Source: a virus. From it: a stretch of 25,498 nt of DNA. The position numbers and the translations under genes were made by a program. Location of the stretch: IMG/VR virus record IMGVR_UViG_3300034107_000924, positions 1 through 25,498 of that record. The stretch is one strand, 5' to 3'. Shown piece after piece: positions 12,931 through 20,909 of this stretch (position 1 is the first letter of the stretch; each line of letters opens with the position of its first letter). Under the pieces are notes generated by a model that did no database searches, had not been told where the DNA came from, and saw only the letters and a program-made list of their open reading frames with translations.

Positions 12931-14765
12931 ACGTGGCGCTCGCTGACATCGCCGCGCATTGGTTCGGGATCTTCACGCCGCCGCCCCGGATGACGGTGAG
13001 CGAGTGGGCGAACGAATACCGATACCTGTCGCCGGAGTCGTGTGCGAACCCGGGGAAATACTCGACCGACCTGACACCCTACGCGGCCGAGTGGATGGAC
13101 TCGGTGAATGATCCGACCGCCACCGGCACCGTGCTGATGGTCGCGAGCCAGCTTTCCAAGACCGAGGCGATCAACAACATCGTCGGCTACTTCATCCACA
13201 TCGAGCCAGCGCCCATCCTGATGGTGCAACCGACGATTGACCTGGCGGAGTCGTGGAGCAAGGAGCGGCTGGCCCCGATGATCCGCGACACGCCGGTGCT
13301 GCAAGGGTTGGTCGCCGATGTCCGGAGCCGGGACTCCGGCAACACCCTGCTGCATAAAACCTACCCCGGCGGCAATATCGCGATGGCCGGCGCGAACGCT
13401 CCGAGCGGATTGGCCGGCCGCCCGCGCCGCGTCGTCCTGCTCGATGAGGAGGACCGCTTCCCGCCATCGGCCGGCAACGAGGGCGACCCGGCATCCCTGG
13501 CAATCCGGCGGACGGAAACCTTCTGGAATCCGGTTGTCGTTGAGGCTGCCACCCCGACCGTCAAGGGAGTGTCTCGCATCGAGGCTCGCTTCGAGGAGTC
13601 CGACCAGCGGCGCTGGCACTGCCCATGTCCAGAGTGTGGCAAACTCCAAATCTTGAAATGGGCACAAGTCCGCCACGAACAAGAAGACGGTCAGGACGCA
13701 TGGTATGAATGCGAGGGTTGCAACGAGAAACTCACTGACGAACAGCGCAGGGTAATGGTCCGCAGTGGGCAGTGGATCGCTGCGTTTCCCGAGCGCACCC
13801 TCCGTGGCTATCATCTGAACGGGATCGCCAGCATGTTCCGTCACAAGCGGGGGTTTGCCTCCCGCCTCCACCAGATGGTCGCCGACCACCTATCCGCCAA
13901 GCGCAAGGGCAAGGAGGTGCTGCGGACCTGGGTGAACACCTTCCTCGCCGAGACCTGGGAAGAGGATGGCGAAAGCCTCGCCTGGGAACCACTGCTGCAA
14001 CGTCGGGAAAACTGGGGCGACTGCCCGGCCGGCGGCTTCGTCGTCACCGTGGGCGCCGACATCCAGGGCGACCGCATCGAGATGGAGTTCGTCGCCTGGG
14101 GTGCCGACGAGGAAAGCTGGTCGCTCGATTACGTCGTGATCATGGGCGACTTCAACCGGCCGGAGGTGCAAGCGGCCGTCGACGAGCAGCTCCAGCGGAA
14201 ATGGACCCACCCCTGCGGCAACGTCCTGCCGGTGATGTGCGCCTTCATGGACTCCGGCCACAAAGCCAAGGCCGTCTATCAATTCACCAAGAAGCGCGAG
14301 CGCCGGAAAATCTACGCCTGCAAAGGCCGTGGTGGTCCGGCCGTCCCGCTCATTTCCCGGCCGACCCGGCAAGGCGTGGTCCGGGCCGCGTTGTTCTCGG
14401 TGGGCACCGACACCGCGAAGGACACCATTTACTCGCGCCTGCAGACTGCCGACCTCGGTCCCGGCTACATGCATTTCCCCTCCGACCGGGACGAGACCTG
14501 GTTCCGCCAGTTGACGGCCGAGACCAAGGTGACCCGCTACAAGGACGGCGTGCCATTCTCCAAATTCGAGAACGCCAGCAAGGCCCGCAACGAAGCGCTC
14601 GACTGCCGGGTCTATGCCCTCGGCGCATTGCAACTCCTCAACATCAACTGGAAAAAACTCGCCGCCTCGTTTGTCTCCATCGATGCCGCGCCGGCCGAGG
14701 CCGCGCCGAAAGACAAAGCCAAGAAGCCCCCGCGCAAGAGCAGCGGCTGGGTGAATGCCTGGTGA
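12927..14765 (+). CDS. Terminase large subunit, GpA family
   Basis: A 612-residue packaging motor of the lambda gpA family (family range about 600-680). ATPase domain: Walker A-like ASQLSKTE at residues 73-80 (the family normally has this deviant form), Walker B VVLLDEEDRF at 169-178, coupling motif VVEAATPT at 204-211. A zinc finger follows at CPCPEC 232-237 with CEGC 262-265. The C-terminal nuclease begins at VGADIQGDRIEMEFVAWG, about residues 374-391, supplying the first catalytic Asp, and a second acidic site is MDSGHKAKAVYQF at about 435-447. The protein hydrolyses ATP to pull DNA into the prohead and cuts the concatemer. It starts in an ATGA overlap with the small subunit. Confidence 0.95.
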   Translation: MNVALADIAAHWFGIFTPPPRMTVSEWANEYRYLSPESCANPGKYSTDLTPYAAEWMDSVNDPTATGTVLMVASQLSKTEAINNIVGYFIHIEPAPILMVQPTIDLAESWSKERLAPMIRDTPVLQGLVADVRSRDSGNTLLHKTYPGGNIAMAGANAPSGLAGRPRRVVLLDEEDRFPPSAGNEGDPASLAIRRTETFWNPVVVEAATPTVKGVSRIEARFEESDQRRWHCPCPECGKLQILKWAQVRHEQEDGQDAWYECEGCNEKLTDEQRRVMVRSGQWIAAFPERTLRGYHLNGIASMFRHKRGFASRLHQMVADHLSAKRKGKEVLRTWVNTFLAETWEEDGESLAWEPLLQRRENWGDCPAGGFVVTVGADIQGDRIEMEFVAWGADEESWSLDYVVIMGDFNRPEVQAAVDEQLQRKWTHPCGNVLPVMCAFMDSGHKAKAVYQFTKKRERRKIYACKGRGGPAVPLISRPTRQGVVRAALFSVGTDTAKDTIYSRLQTADLGPGYMHFPSDRDETWFRQLTAETKVTRYKDGVPFSKFENASKARNEALDCRVYALGALQLLNINWKKLAASFVSIDAAPAEAAPKDKAKKPPRKSSGWVNAW

Positions 14766-14786
14766 GTTTGACAACGTGGCGACGGC

Positions 14787-15029
14787 GTGACCAACGAAGC
14801 CCGCCTGGTATCCGTGCAAGCCCTCATCGCCGCGCTGGATGCGTCGATCCTCAAACTGGCAGGCAAGACCAACCAGAGCGTTTCCTTCGGCGATCAGACC
14901 TACTCGCTCGCCGACATCGCGAAACTTGACGCCATGCGCGACAAATACCGCTTTGAGGAGAAAGCCCTCGAGAGCGCGATTTACGGCACCAAGCGCCGCA
15001 CCATCAAAATCAACTTCCCACAATGCTGA
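14787..15029 (+). CDS. gpW-like head-tail joining protein
   Basis: An 80-residue protein with a GTG start 21 bases after the large terminase. Sequence: two helices with a short hairpin (ARLVSVQALIAALDASILKL, then VSFGDQTYSLADIAKLDAMR). Size and helix-hairpin-helix order match lambda gpW, which sits at the head portal after packaging and lets the tail attach. The gene order terminase-W-portal is exactly that of lambda. It overlaps the portal start by seven bases (15023-15029). The family call rests on size, order and helix pattern. Confidence 0.75.
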   Translation: MTNEARLVSVQALIAALDASILKLAGKTNQSVSFGDQTYSLADIAKLDAMRDKYRFEEKALESAIYGTKRRTIKINFPQC

Positions 15030-16480
15030 CCGCCGTCCGAAACTTCTTCCGGCGTTCCGCGCCCAAAGCCGCCCGCAGTTTCTCCGCCGCGTCCAACAGC
15101 CGCCTGACGCTGGATTGGATCATGTCGCCGCTCAGTGCCGACGCTGCCCTGGACGGCAAGCTCGCGCCGCTGCGGTCCCGCTCCCGCGACCTCGAAAGGA
15201 ACAACGAGTGGACCCGCGGCTACCTGCGGACGCTTGAAAACAACGTCATCGGCGAGAACGGCATCTCCCTGCAAATGCGGGTGCGCGACCCAGGCCAGCA
15301 AAGTTTCGATGAGGTCGCCAACGACAAAATTGAAACCGCTTGGTATCAGTGGGGCCGTAAAGGCAAATGCACCGTTTGCGGCCGTCATTCCTGGCGCGAC
15401 GTCCAGCGGCTCGTGGTCCGCTCGCTCGCCCGCGATGGCGAAGTGCTGATCCGCAAGGTGCGCCGGCGCGACGGCCTGCGCCTGCAAATCATCGAGTCCG
15501 ACCTGCTCGACGAGGCTGCCAACTTCACCGCCGACAATGGCAACGAAGTGCGCTTCGGGGTCGAGTGCAATGGCGACCGCATGCCGGTGGCCTATCACCT
15601 GCTCGGCCGCCACCCCGGCGACGGAGGTTTCGGCGGCGGTCGCAAAGCCGACCGGGTCCGGATCCCGGCCGAGGACATCATCCACCTGTTTGTTTCCGAG
15701 CGCCCCGAGCAATCCCGTGGCCTGCCCTGGCTGGTCGCCTCGATGCAGGGGATGAAGATGCTCGACGGCTACGCCGAAGCCGAGCTGGTCGCTGCCCGCA
15801 CCGGTGCCGCCAAGATGGGCTTCTTCACCAAGAAGACCCCGGACGGCTGGGACGGCGAGGTCGACAACGACGGCAACCTCTCGATGGACGCCTCCCCTGG
15901 CACCATTGAAGAACTGCCCGCCGGGGTCGAGTTCAAGGAATGGTCCACCGACCACCCGAATGCTGGCTACGGCGACTTCGTCAAATCTCGCCTTCGCGGC
16001 ATCGCGACTTCCCTCGGCATTTCCTATAACTCCCTCGCCTCCGACCTCGAGGGCGTGAACTATTCCTCGATCCGCGCCGGGCTCATCGAAGAGCGCGAAG
16101 TCTGGAAAGCCATCCAGCGGTTTTTGATCGAGCACTTCGCCGAGGACCTGTTCACCGAGTGGCTGAGTCTCGAACTGCTATCCGGTCGCCTCGGGCTGCC
16201 GTGGGAGAAGATGTGGAAGTTCAACGTGCCGGAATTCCAGGGCAAACGCTGGGCATGGGTTGACCCCAAGAAGGACATGGAAGCGTCTATCCTCGGCATC
16301 CGCTCCGGCCAAACCTCGCTGCGCAAGGTGGTCTCCGAAAACGGCGGCGACATCTACGACGTGCTCCGCTCGATCAAGGCCGACAACGACCTCGCCGCCT
16401 CACTCGGTGTGACGCTGCCCGAGCTGGTCGATCCACCCAAAGCCCCCGCCCCGGTGGCGATGATTGACACCCCGGATTGA
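15023..16480 (+). CDS. Portal protein, lambda family
   Basis: A 485-residue protein of the lambda gpB portal type, the ring at the head vertex through which DNA is pumped. N-terminus: SRSRDLERNNEWTRGYLRTL with a following NNVIGENGISLQMRV (about residues 52-87), a signature of this family. Then a Cys-x-x-Cys stretch (CTVCGRHSWRDVQRL, about 115-129), VRSLARDGEVLIRKV at about 131-145, and the characteristic YNSLASDLEGVNYSSIRAGL at about 335-354. The Pro-rich C-terminus is likely disordered. Two cysteine residues in the N-terminal half are unusual for the family. It is followed by the protease-capsid gene, whose start lies four bases after the portal stop. Confidence 0.92.
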   Translation: MLTAVRNFFRRSAPKAARSFSAASNSRLTLDWIMSPLSADAALDGKLAPLRSRSRDLERNNEWTRGYLRTLENNVIGENGISLQMRVRDPGQQSFDEVANDKIETAWYQWGRKGKCTVCGRHSWRDVQRLVVRSLARDGEVLIRKVRRRDGLRLQIIESDLLDEAANFTADNGNEVRFGVECNGDRMPVAYHLLGRHPGDGGFGGGRKADRVRIPAEDIIHLFVSERPEQSRGLPWLVASMQGMKMLDGYAEAELVAARTGAAKMGFFTKKTPDGWDGEVDNDGNLSMDASPGTIEELPAGVEFKEWSTDHPNAGYGDFVKSRLRGIATSLGISYNSLASDLEGVNYSSIRAGLIEEREVWKAIQRFLIEHFAEDLFTEWLSLELLSGRLGLPWEKMWKFNVPEFQGKRWAWVDPKKDMEASILGIRSGQTSLRKVVSENGGDIYDVLRSIKADNDLAASLGVTLPELVDPPKAPAPVAMIDTPD

Positions 16481-16484
16481 AGCT

Positions 16485-18458
16485 GTGAAGCCGAAGACCA
16501 ATCCCTTTCTCAGCACCCGCAGCGCCACGCTGACGGCGGAGAACACCCGCTTCCTGAACTTCGAGCTGGACCGCGCCACCGTCGACGCCAAGGCCCGCAC
16601 CGCGGCGCTGTCGTTCTCGTCGGAGTTTCCGGTAGAGCGGTGGTTCGGACAGGAAGTGCTAGACCACTCGCCGAGTGCGGTGCGGTTAGGCCGCCTCAAC
16701 AACGGCGGCGCGCTGCTGATGGACCACGACCGCAACGACCAGATCGGCGTCGTCGAGTCCGCCACCATCGACAAGGACAAGAAGGGCCGCGCCATCGTGC
16801 GCTTCGGCAAGAGCGCCCGCGCCGAGGAAATTTTTCAAGATGTGATGGATGGGATCCGCCGATTGGTCTCGGTCGGATACCGCATCCACAAGACGGAAAC
16901 CACTCAGCAAGCCGGCGGCGTGGAAGCTGTCCGGGTGACTGACTGGGAACCGTTCGAGATCAGCATCGTCTCCATTCCAGCCGATGATTCCGTGGGAGTC
17001 GGCCGGGGTGTTAGTCCTCCCGCGCGTCCTGACATTTTAGCAGAAACCAAATCAATGACCCCAGAAACTCCCGTTATTCCGGCCGCCGCTCCTGAAGCGC
17101 CCGCCGTCGCCGCCCGCGCCCTCGAAGCTCCCGTCGCCCCGCGTCTGGAAGTCGTCCGCGAGGCCCCGCCCGCCATCACCCAGGCCGACTTGCAGCGCAG
17201 CATCACCGACGAGCGCAGCCGCGTCTCCACCATCGGTGCCATCGCCACGCAAGCCCGCAACCAAGGCGTGATGGTCGACGAAAACCGCGCCATCGCTGAC
17301 GGCCTCACCGCCGATGCGTTCCGCGCCCAGGTGTTCGACTCGCTGGTTTCCCGCCAGACCGGCTTCCAGCCAGGTGAGCCTTCCCGCCTCGAAGCCCGCG
17401 ACATCGGCCGCTTCGATCTGGGCGTTGCCTTGCGCTCCATGCTCAACGGCGGCTCCCTCACCGGCATCGAGCGTGAAATGCTCCAGGAAGGCGAGCGTGA
17501 AGCGGCCCGCGCCGGCATCGCCGACCAAGGCACGATCATGCTGCCCGCCATGCTGGTGCGCCGCCTCGGCCAGCGCGACATGACCTCCACCGCCGCCGAA
17601 GGTGGCCACACCATTGCCACCCAGACGTCTGGCCTGCTCGATGATTTCTTCAACGGTTCGGTCATGCGCCAGCTCGGTGCCACGGTCCTCACCGGATTGA
17701 ATGGCAACATCGATCTGCCGCGCCTGATCGCTGGCACTGCGCCGGCCAAAAAGACCGAAAACGCCTCGGCCGACGAAGTGAGCCCCACCACCGGCAAGCT
17801 CTCGCTCAGCCCGAAGCGCCTCCCGGCCTTCATCGATCTCTCGCAGCAACTCTTGCTGCAGTCGAGTTCGGCCATTGAAAGTATGATCCGCATGCACCTC
17901 ACCAACCAAATGTTGGCAGTGCAAGAAGCGGCCTTCTTCCATGGTGGCGGCACCTCCGAGGCCAATGGCATTGCAGGCACCGCCAGCATTGGCTCGGTCG
18001 CTGGCGGCACCAACGGCCTGGCTCCGACCTTCGCCCACCTGATCGCGCTGGAAACCGCAGTGGATACCCAGAACGCGCTTGGCGGTTCTCTCCGCTACGC
18101 CTCCAACGGCCAGATCCGCGGCAAGCTCAAGAGCACGCTCAAGAACCCATCCGGAACCGATTCGGGCTTCATCCTCAGCGACAGCAATCCCAACGTGATC
18201 AACGGTTACGGCGCGGGGTTCACCAACGCCATCAGCCGCACCCTCACCAAGGGATCCAGCAGCGTGGCTTCGGCGATCTTCTTCGGAAACTTCGCCGACT
18301 ACGTCATTGGTTACTGGGGCGGTCTCCAGCTTGAACTCATCCGCGATTCCGCGAATGCCAAGCTCGGTCTCTACACCCTGGTTGCTAACACCTACTACGA
18401 CGGCGGCGTGGTCCGGCCGAAGAGCTTCTCCGCGATGCTCGACGCGCTGGGTGCATAA
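16485..18458 (+). CDS. S78 prohead protease fused to HK97-fold major capsid protein
   Basis: A 657-residue fusion (a TTG at 16464 would give 664). Residues about 1-180 are the prohead protease: LLMDHDRNDQIGVV carries the catalytic His (H81), and RRLVSVGYRIH the catalytic Ser (S129). The middle (about 190-300, Ala/Pro-rich then helical) resembles a scaffold-like delta region. Residues about 330-657 are the HK97-fold capsid: GNIDLPRLIAGTAP, then DEVSPTTGKLSLSPKRLPAF, and YDGGVVRPKSF near the end. Separate genes are usual in HK97 phage; the fusion would make the protease cut itself from the shell. An ATG at 17055 (in-frame, after an A/C-rich tract like the leaders here) could give capsid alone. 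The choice of the first start is uncertain because no strong ribosome-binding site is visible. Confidence 0.9.
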   Translation: MKPKTNPFLSTRSATLTAENTRFLNFELDRATVDAKARTAALSFSSEFPVERWFGQEVLDHSPSAVRLGRLNNGGALLMDHDRNDQIGVVESATIDKDKKGRAIVRFGKSARAEEIFQDVMDGIRRLVSVGYRIHKTETTQQAGGVEAVRVTDWEPFEISIVSIPADDSVGVGRGVSPPARPDILAETKSMTPETPVIPAAAPEAPAVAARALEAPVAPRLEVVREAPPAITQADLQRSITDERSRVSTIGAIATQARNQGVMVDENRAIADGLTADAFRAQVFDSLVSRQTGFQPGEPSRLEARDIGRFDLGVALRSMLNGGSLTGIEREMLQEGEREAARAGIADQGTIMLPAMLVRRLGQRDMTSTAAEGGHTIATQTSGLLDDFFNGSVMRQLGATVLTGLNGNIDLPRLIAGTAPAKKTENASADEVSPTTGKLSLSPKRLPAFIDLSQQLLLQSSSAIESMIRMHLTNQMLAVQEAAFFHGGGTSEANGIAGTASIGSVAGGTNGLAPTFAHLIALETAVDTQNALGGSLRYASNGQIRGKLKSTLKNPSGTDSGFILSDSNPNVINGYGAGFTNAISRTLTKGSSSVASAIFFGNFADYVIGYWGGLQLELIRDSANAKLGLYTLVANTYYDGGVVRPKSFSAMLDALGA

Positions 18459-18482
18459 TCTCTCAGTTGGTTGCATATTGGG

Positions 18483-18520
18483 AGGGGCGGCGGTTAGTGG
18501 ATTTCCGCCGCCCCTTTTTC
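18483..18520 (+). terminator. Intrinsic terminator after the capsid gene
   Basis: A GC-rich arm at 18484-18493 (GGGGCGGCGG) pairs perfectly with 18505-18514 across an 11-base loop, and TTTTTCTTTC follows. The perfect 10-bp stem and the T tract make this a standard rho-independent terminator. It ends the head-gene transcript 25 bases after the capsid stop, so the genes downstream need read-through or their own promoter. Confidence 0.85.
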
Positions 18521-18551
18521 TTTCCCATTAAAATCCGCTCACTTTCCGCCC

Positions 18552-18731
18552 ATGAAAAATCTCCGCATCAAAGCCACCGGCGAAGTCCGGGAAAACGTCG
18601 ACAATGGCGAAGCCGCCGCGCTCGTTCATTCCGGTCTCGCCGAGGAAATCCCGGCCACCGCCCAGGTCATCGACCACCGCGACCCGTCTCCCGCCGTCAT
18701 CGTCAACCGCGACCCCAAAGCCAAGGCGTGA
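18552..18731 (+). CDS. Small hypothetical protein between capsid and connector
   Basis: A 59-residue protein, MKNLRIKATGEVRENVDNGE, then AAALVHSGLAEEIPATAQVI. It is preceded by the terminator and starts at 18552. Its stop codon overlaps the GTG start of the next gene (GTGA, 18728-18731), so the two are coupled. Small genes in this slot of lambda-like phages often encode head-decoration or DNA-packaging accessory proteins, but this sequence is too short to assign. No membrane segment or signal peptide is visible. Confidence 0.55.
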   Translation: MKNLRIKATGEVRENVDNGEAAALVHSGLAEEIPATAQVIDHRDPSPAVIVNRDPKAKA

Positions 18732-19042
18732 CCTCCGAGACCGCCACCGCCCTGGCTGAGGCCTTCCGCGAACACCGCGATGCCTTCGGCGTGCCGATCA
18801 ACATCAAGGGCACCACCATCACCGCCATCGTCGCCGAGGCCGAGTTCGGCCGCGAGCTGGCCAGCGGTGGCTATGCCGAGACCGGCGACCTCGCTTGCAA
18901 GCTGCTGCTCGCCGATCTGACCACGCCGCCCGCCATCGGCGACGCCGCCACTTTCAATGGCCGCAGCTTCCGCGTTTCCAGCCTCGCCAAACAATTCGGC
19001 AGCCTGGTGGGCGAGTATACCTTGCGCCCGGCCAAGCGTTAA
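18728..19042 (+). CDS. FII-like head-tail connector
   Basis: A 104-residue protein with GTG start in a GTGA overlap. It begins TSETATALAEAFREHRDAFG (an N-terminal helix), then strand-rich segments VPINIKGTTITAIVAEAEFG, and a C-terminal SFRVSSLAKQFGSLVGEYTL. The size (lambda FII is 117 residues) and helix-then-beta-barrel order fit the head-tail connector family. The stop codon TAA (19040-19042) overlaps the stop codon of the reverse-strand gene (19041-19039): the two stops share the palindrome TTAA. Confidence 0.65.
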   Translation: MTSETATALAEAFREHRDAFGVPINIKGTTITAIVAEAEFGRELASGGYAETGDLACKLLLADLTTPPAIGDAATFNGRSFRVSSLAKQFGSLVGEYTLRPAKR

Positions 19043-19818
19043 AGCCTTAGCAGCAAGTCGAGCAGTTGTTCGCTATCATCCCGCAGCGCCTCGCGCTGTT
19101 CCTCGGTCATCCCCGGCAGCGTCTTGCGCAGCACCGTTAGCAAGCGGGTGAGATGCGGCACATAGTTGTCATGCCCGGCCTGTTCGCCGCGTTGAGTGAT
19201 CTCCTCTTCGGTCACCACCCGCGGGGCTTCGGTGGCAATCCGCACCGAGAGTGCCAACCGCTTGACCGTCGGCACCCGCTTATTAGATTCCGAATCTAAG
19301 AGCGCCATCCATTCCAGCCGTTGCGGCGTGGGCAGCGGTGCCAGGATCCGGTGGTGGCCGAACGACAGATGCACCCGCCGCTCCGCCATCGGAATCTTGC
19401 GGCAGACACTGGCATATTGGGACAGCGTCTGGCGGTCCAGCGAAGTGGCCGCGATGGCATCGTCGAAAATCTCCGAGGGGATGCGGTTCGCCTTGGAGTC
19501 GAAGGCATCGCCCTCGAGTAACAGTTGCTTGCCCCACTTGCGTTCGCCGTATACCATCCAGTCGCCGATGCACCAGGCGGCCGTCTGCAGAGCGGTGCCG
19601 AAGCTGCTGCCAATCGCGCCCCATTCCTCGAAGGTCAGGTCTTTGGCGAGGATCAGCCCGGTCGGGGTGGCTTGGATGAAGGCGGGCAGCGGCGCGGCGG
19701 TGGTGACTTCCATATCCGCTTCGCGAGAGTCAAGAAGCCACAGCCCTTCACCAACTCCCGCAAGAGCAGCGCCATCGCCTTCATCAATGCAAAGTCCGAT
19801 CTCATCCAGGTTAATCAT
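19039..19818 (-). CDS. LmbU-like regulator on the reverse strand
   Basis: A 259-residue protein. The start is the ATG at 19818, overlapping the upstream HTH gene by four bases (ATGA, 19815-19818 on the minus strand). Residues about 58-175 carry LTFEEWGAIGSSFGTALQTA, AWCIGDWMVYGERKWGKQ, DRQTLSQYASVCRKIP, LSFGHHRILAPLPTPQRLEW. This set (W...G; W.GDW..YGE; LD.QTL..YA.V.R; RR..LSF.HH) is the signature of the LmbU family, helix-turn-helix-like transcription regulators known from antibiotic clusters and phage-like elements. The C-terminal third is an acidic-basic helix (EEQREALRDDSEQLLDLLLR). Unlike the rest of the window it runs against the late genes. A regulatory role is inferred from the family; the target is unknown. 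Confidence 0.7.
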   Translation of the reverse strand: MINLDEIGLCIDEGDGAALAGVGEGLWLLDSREADMEVTTAAPLPAFIQATPTGLILAKDLTFEEWGAIGSSFGTALQTAAWCIGDWMVYGERKWGKQLLLEGDAFDSKANRIPSEIFDDAIAATSLDRQTLSQYASVCRKIPMAERRVHLSFGHHRILAPLPTPQRLEWMALLDSESNKRVPTVKRLALSVRIATEAPRVVTEEEITQRGEQAGHDNYVPHLTRLLTVLRKTLPGMTEEQREALRDDSEQLLDLLLRL

Positions 19819-20168
19819 TGGCCCGCGAGCGATTGCAACCGTGCCTTCCGGCAATGCTCCCGATTCTTCTCCGGCCGCATCGCGCGCACCGGGTGCACCC
19901 CGAAGGCATCGCACAAATCGACGCAGCGCTTCGAGACGGCCGCCCGGGTCACCCCGTGCCGGCGGGCAATCTCCGCCATGCTCGATCCCTCGTAACCGAT
20001 GCCGGTCACCAGCGCCATGCACTCCACGCCGAGGGCCGGATCCGTATCGGCGAGCATCAAGCCCACCAGCCGCCGCACCATCACCAGCGCGCCGCGCTCC
20101 GGCCGGGGTGGCTCCGGGATTTCCCGGCGGTCGGTGACCGGCACCCGCGCGCCATTCTCCCAGCCCAT
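19815..20168 (-). CDS. HTH DNA-binding protein on the reverse strand
   Basis: A 117-residue protein. I chose the ATG at 20168; an in-frame ATG at 20186 is possible and would overlap the divergent forward gene. Residues 63-83 (SMAEIARRHGVTRAAVSKRC) form a helix-turn-helix like that of sigma-region-4 or resolvase-type domains. A helical region (DTDPALGVECMALVTGIGYE) precedes it and a basic segment follows (RAMRPEKNREHCRKARL). It overlaps the LmbU-like gene by four bases and so is co-transcribed with it. With only 16 bases between 20168 and the forward start at 20185, any promoter of this pair lies within coding sequence. Confidence 0.65.
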   Translation of the reverse strand: MGWENGARVPVTDRREIPEPPRPERGALVMVRRLVGLMLADTDPALGVECMALVTGIGYEGSSMAEIARRHGVTRAAVSKRCVDLCDAFGVHPVRAMRPEKNREHCRKARLQSLAGQ

Positions 20169-20184
20169 CGTCGCTTGACTTCGC

Positions 20185-20907
20185 ATGGCAAGGGTAATGC
20201 CAGCAATCGTCAGCGGGATCAAGACCCGAGTTATAGTTCAGTCGGAGGAAAACGGCACCATCGACCGCTTCGGCGTCGACATGCTCACCCGCGTCGAGGA
20301 GGTCCCGGCCGAGGGCTTTCCCTCTTTGTTACGCTCGAAATACTCAGTGCATCCGCGCTTCACCTCGATGGCGGTCAGTAAAGTAAACTGGACCAGCGGC
20401 AGCCATGGCAAATTCTACCGGGTCACCTATACCTACGAAGGTTTCCTCAACTCACTGCCCGAGCCGATCTACTCCCTCAGCTCCTCGCTCGCCGAGGAAC
20501 CCATCGAGCTGCACCCGGATTTCTCCACCATTGCCGGCACCCCCGCCGCGCCGCTCAATGGCGCGGTGTTCGTCGATCCCGACACCGAGAAAATCACCAC
20601 CGACAACACCCGCGGCGTGTTCCGCGAATTCCGCGCGCGTCTCGGCGAGGCGGCCAACCTCAAGGCCGGGATCGAATCGTTTCTCAGCCCCGGCGCCACC
20701 TGGTCCGAGATCTATTTTTCCAGCAGCCGCCCCACCGACCTGGGCAGCCTCGGCGAGATCGACCCGCCGAGCGGCCCGCAACCGAGCTTTGGCTCGAGGA
20801 ATTGGATTTACTCCGCCGCCGATTACACCCGCCGGGGCGGCATCTATGAGATCCGCAAAACCTGGCTGCTCTCCGGCCGCAACGGCTGGGATGCCGACAT
20901 CTACTAA
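20185..20907 (+). CDS. Putative virion protein
   Basis: A 240-residue protein; the ATG at 20185 and one at 20197 are both possible. Beta-rich throughout (MPAIVSGIKTRVIVQSEENG, RVTYTYEGFLNSLPEPIYSL, NWIYSAADYTRRGGIYEIRK). Lys- and Arg-poor in places and without a signal peptide, as is common for tail or head-associated virion proteins. Position between the connector gene and tail genes suggests a virion structural protein. No family recognised. Confidence 0.5.
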   Translation: MARVMPAIVSGIKTRVIVQSEENGTIDRFGVDMLTRVEEVPAEGFPSLLRSKYSVHPRFTSMAVSKVNWTSGSHGKFYRVTYTYEGFLNSLPEPIYSLSSSLAEEPIELHPDFSTIAGTPAAPLNGAVFVDPDTEKITTDNTRGVFREFRARLGEAANLKAGIESFLSPGATWSEIYFSSSRPTDLGSLGEIDPPSGPQPSFGSRNWIYSAADYTRRGGIYEIRKTWLLSGRNGWDADIY

Positions 20908-20909
20908 CC

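Noticed and set aside
14981-16135. Minus-strand open frame opposite the portal gene
   Set aside because: Antisense shadow of the portal gene; gives an acidic/His-rich peptide without motif.
17052-18476. 474-residue minus-strand open frame opposite the capsid gene
   Set aside because: Antisense shadow of the capsid gene with Gly/Ala/Glu-rich composition; the capsid gene on the + strand is certain.
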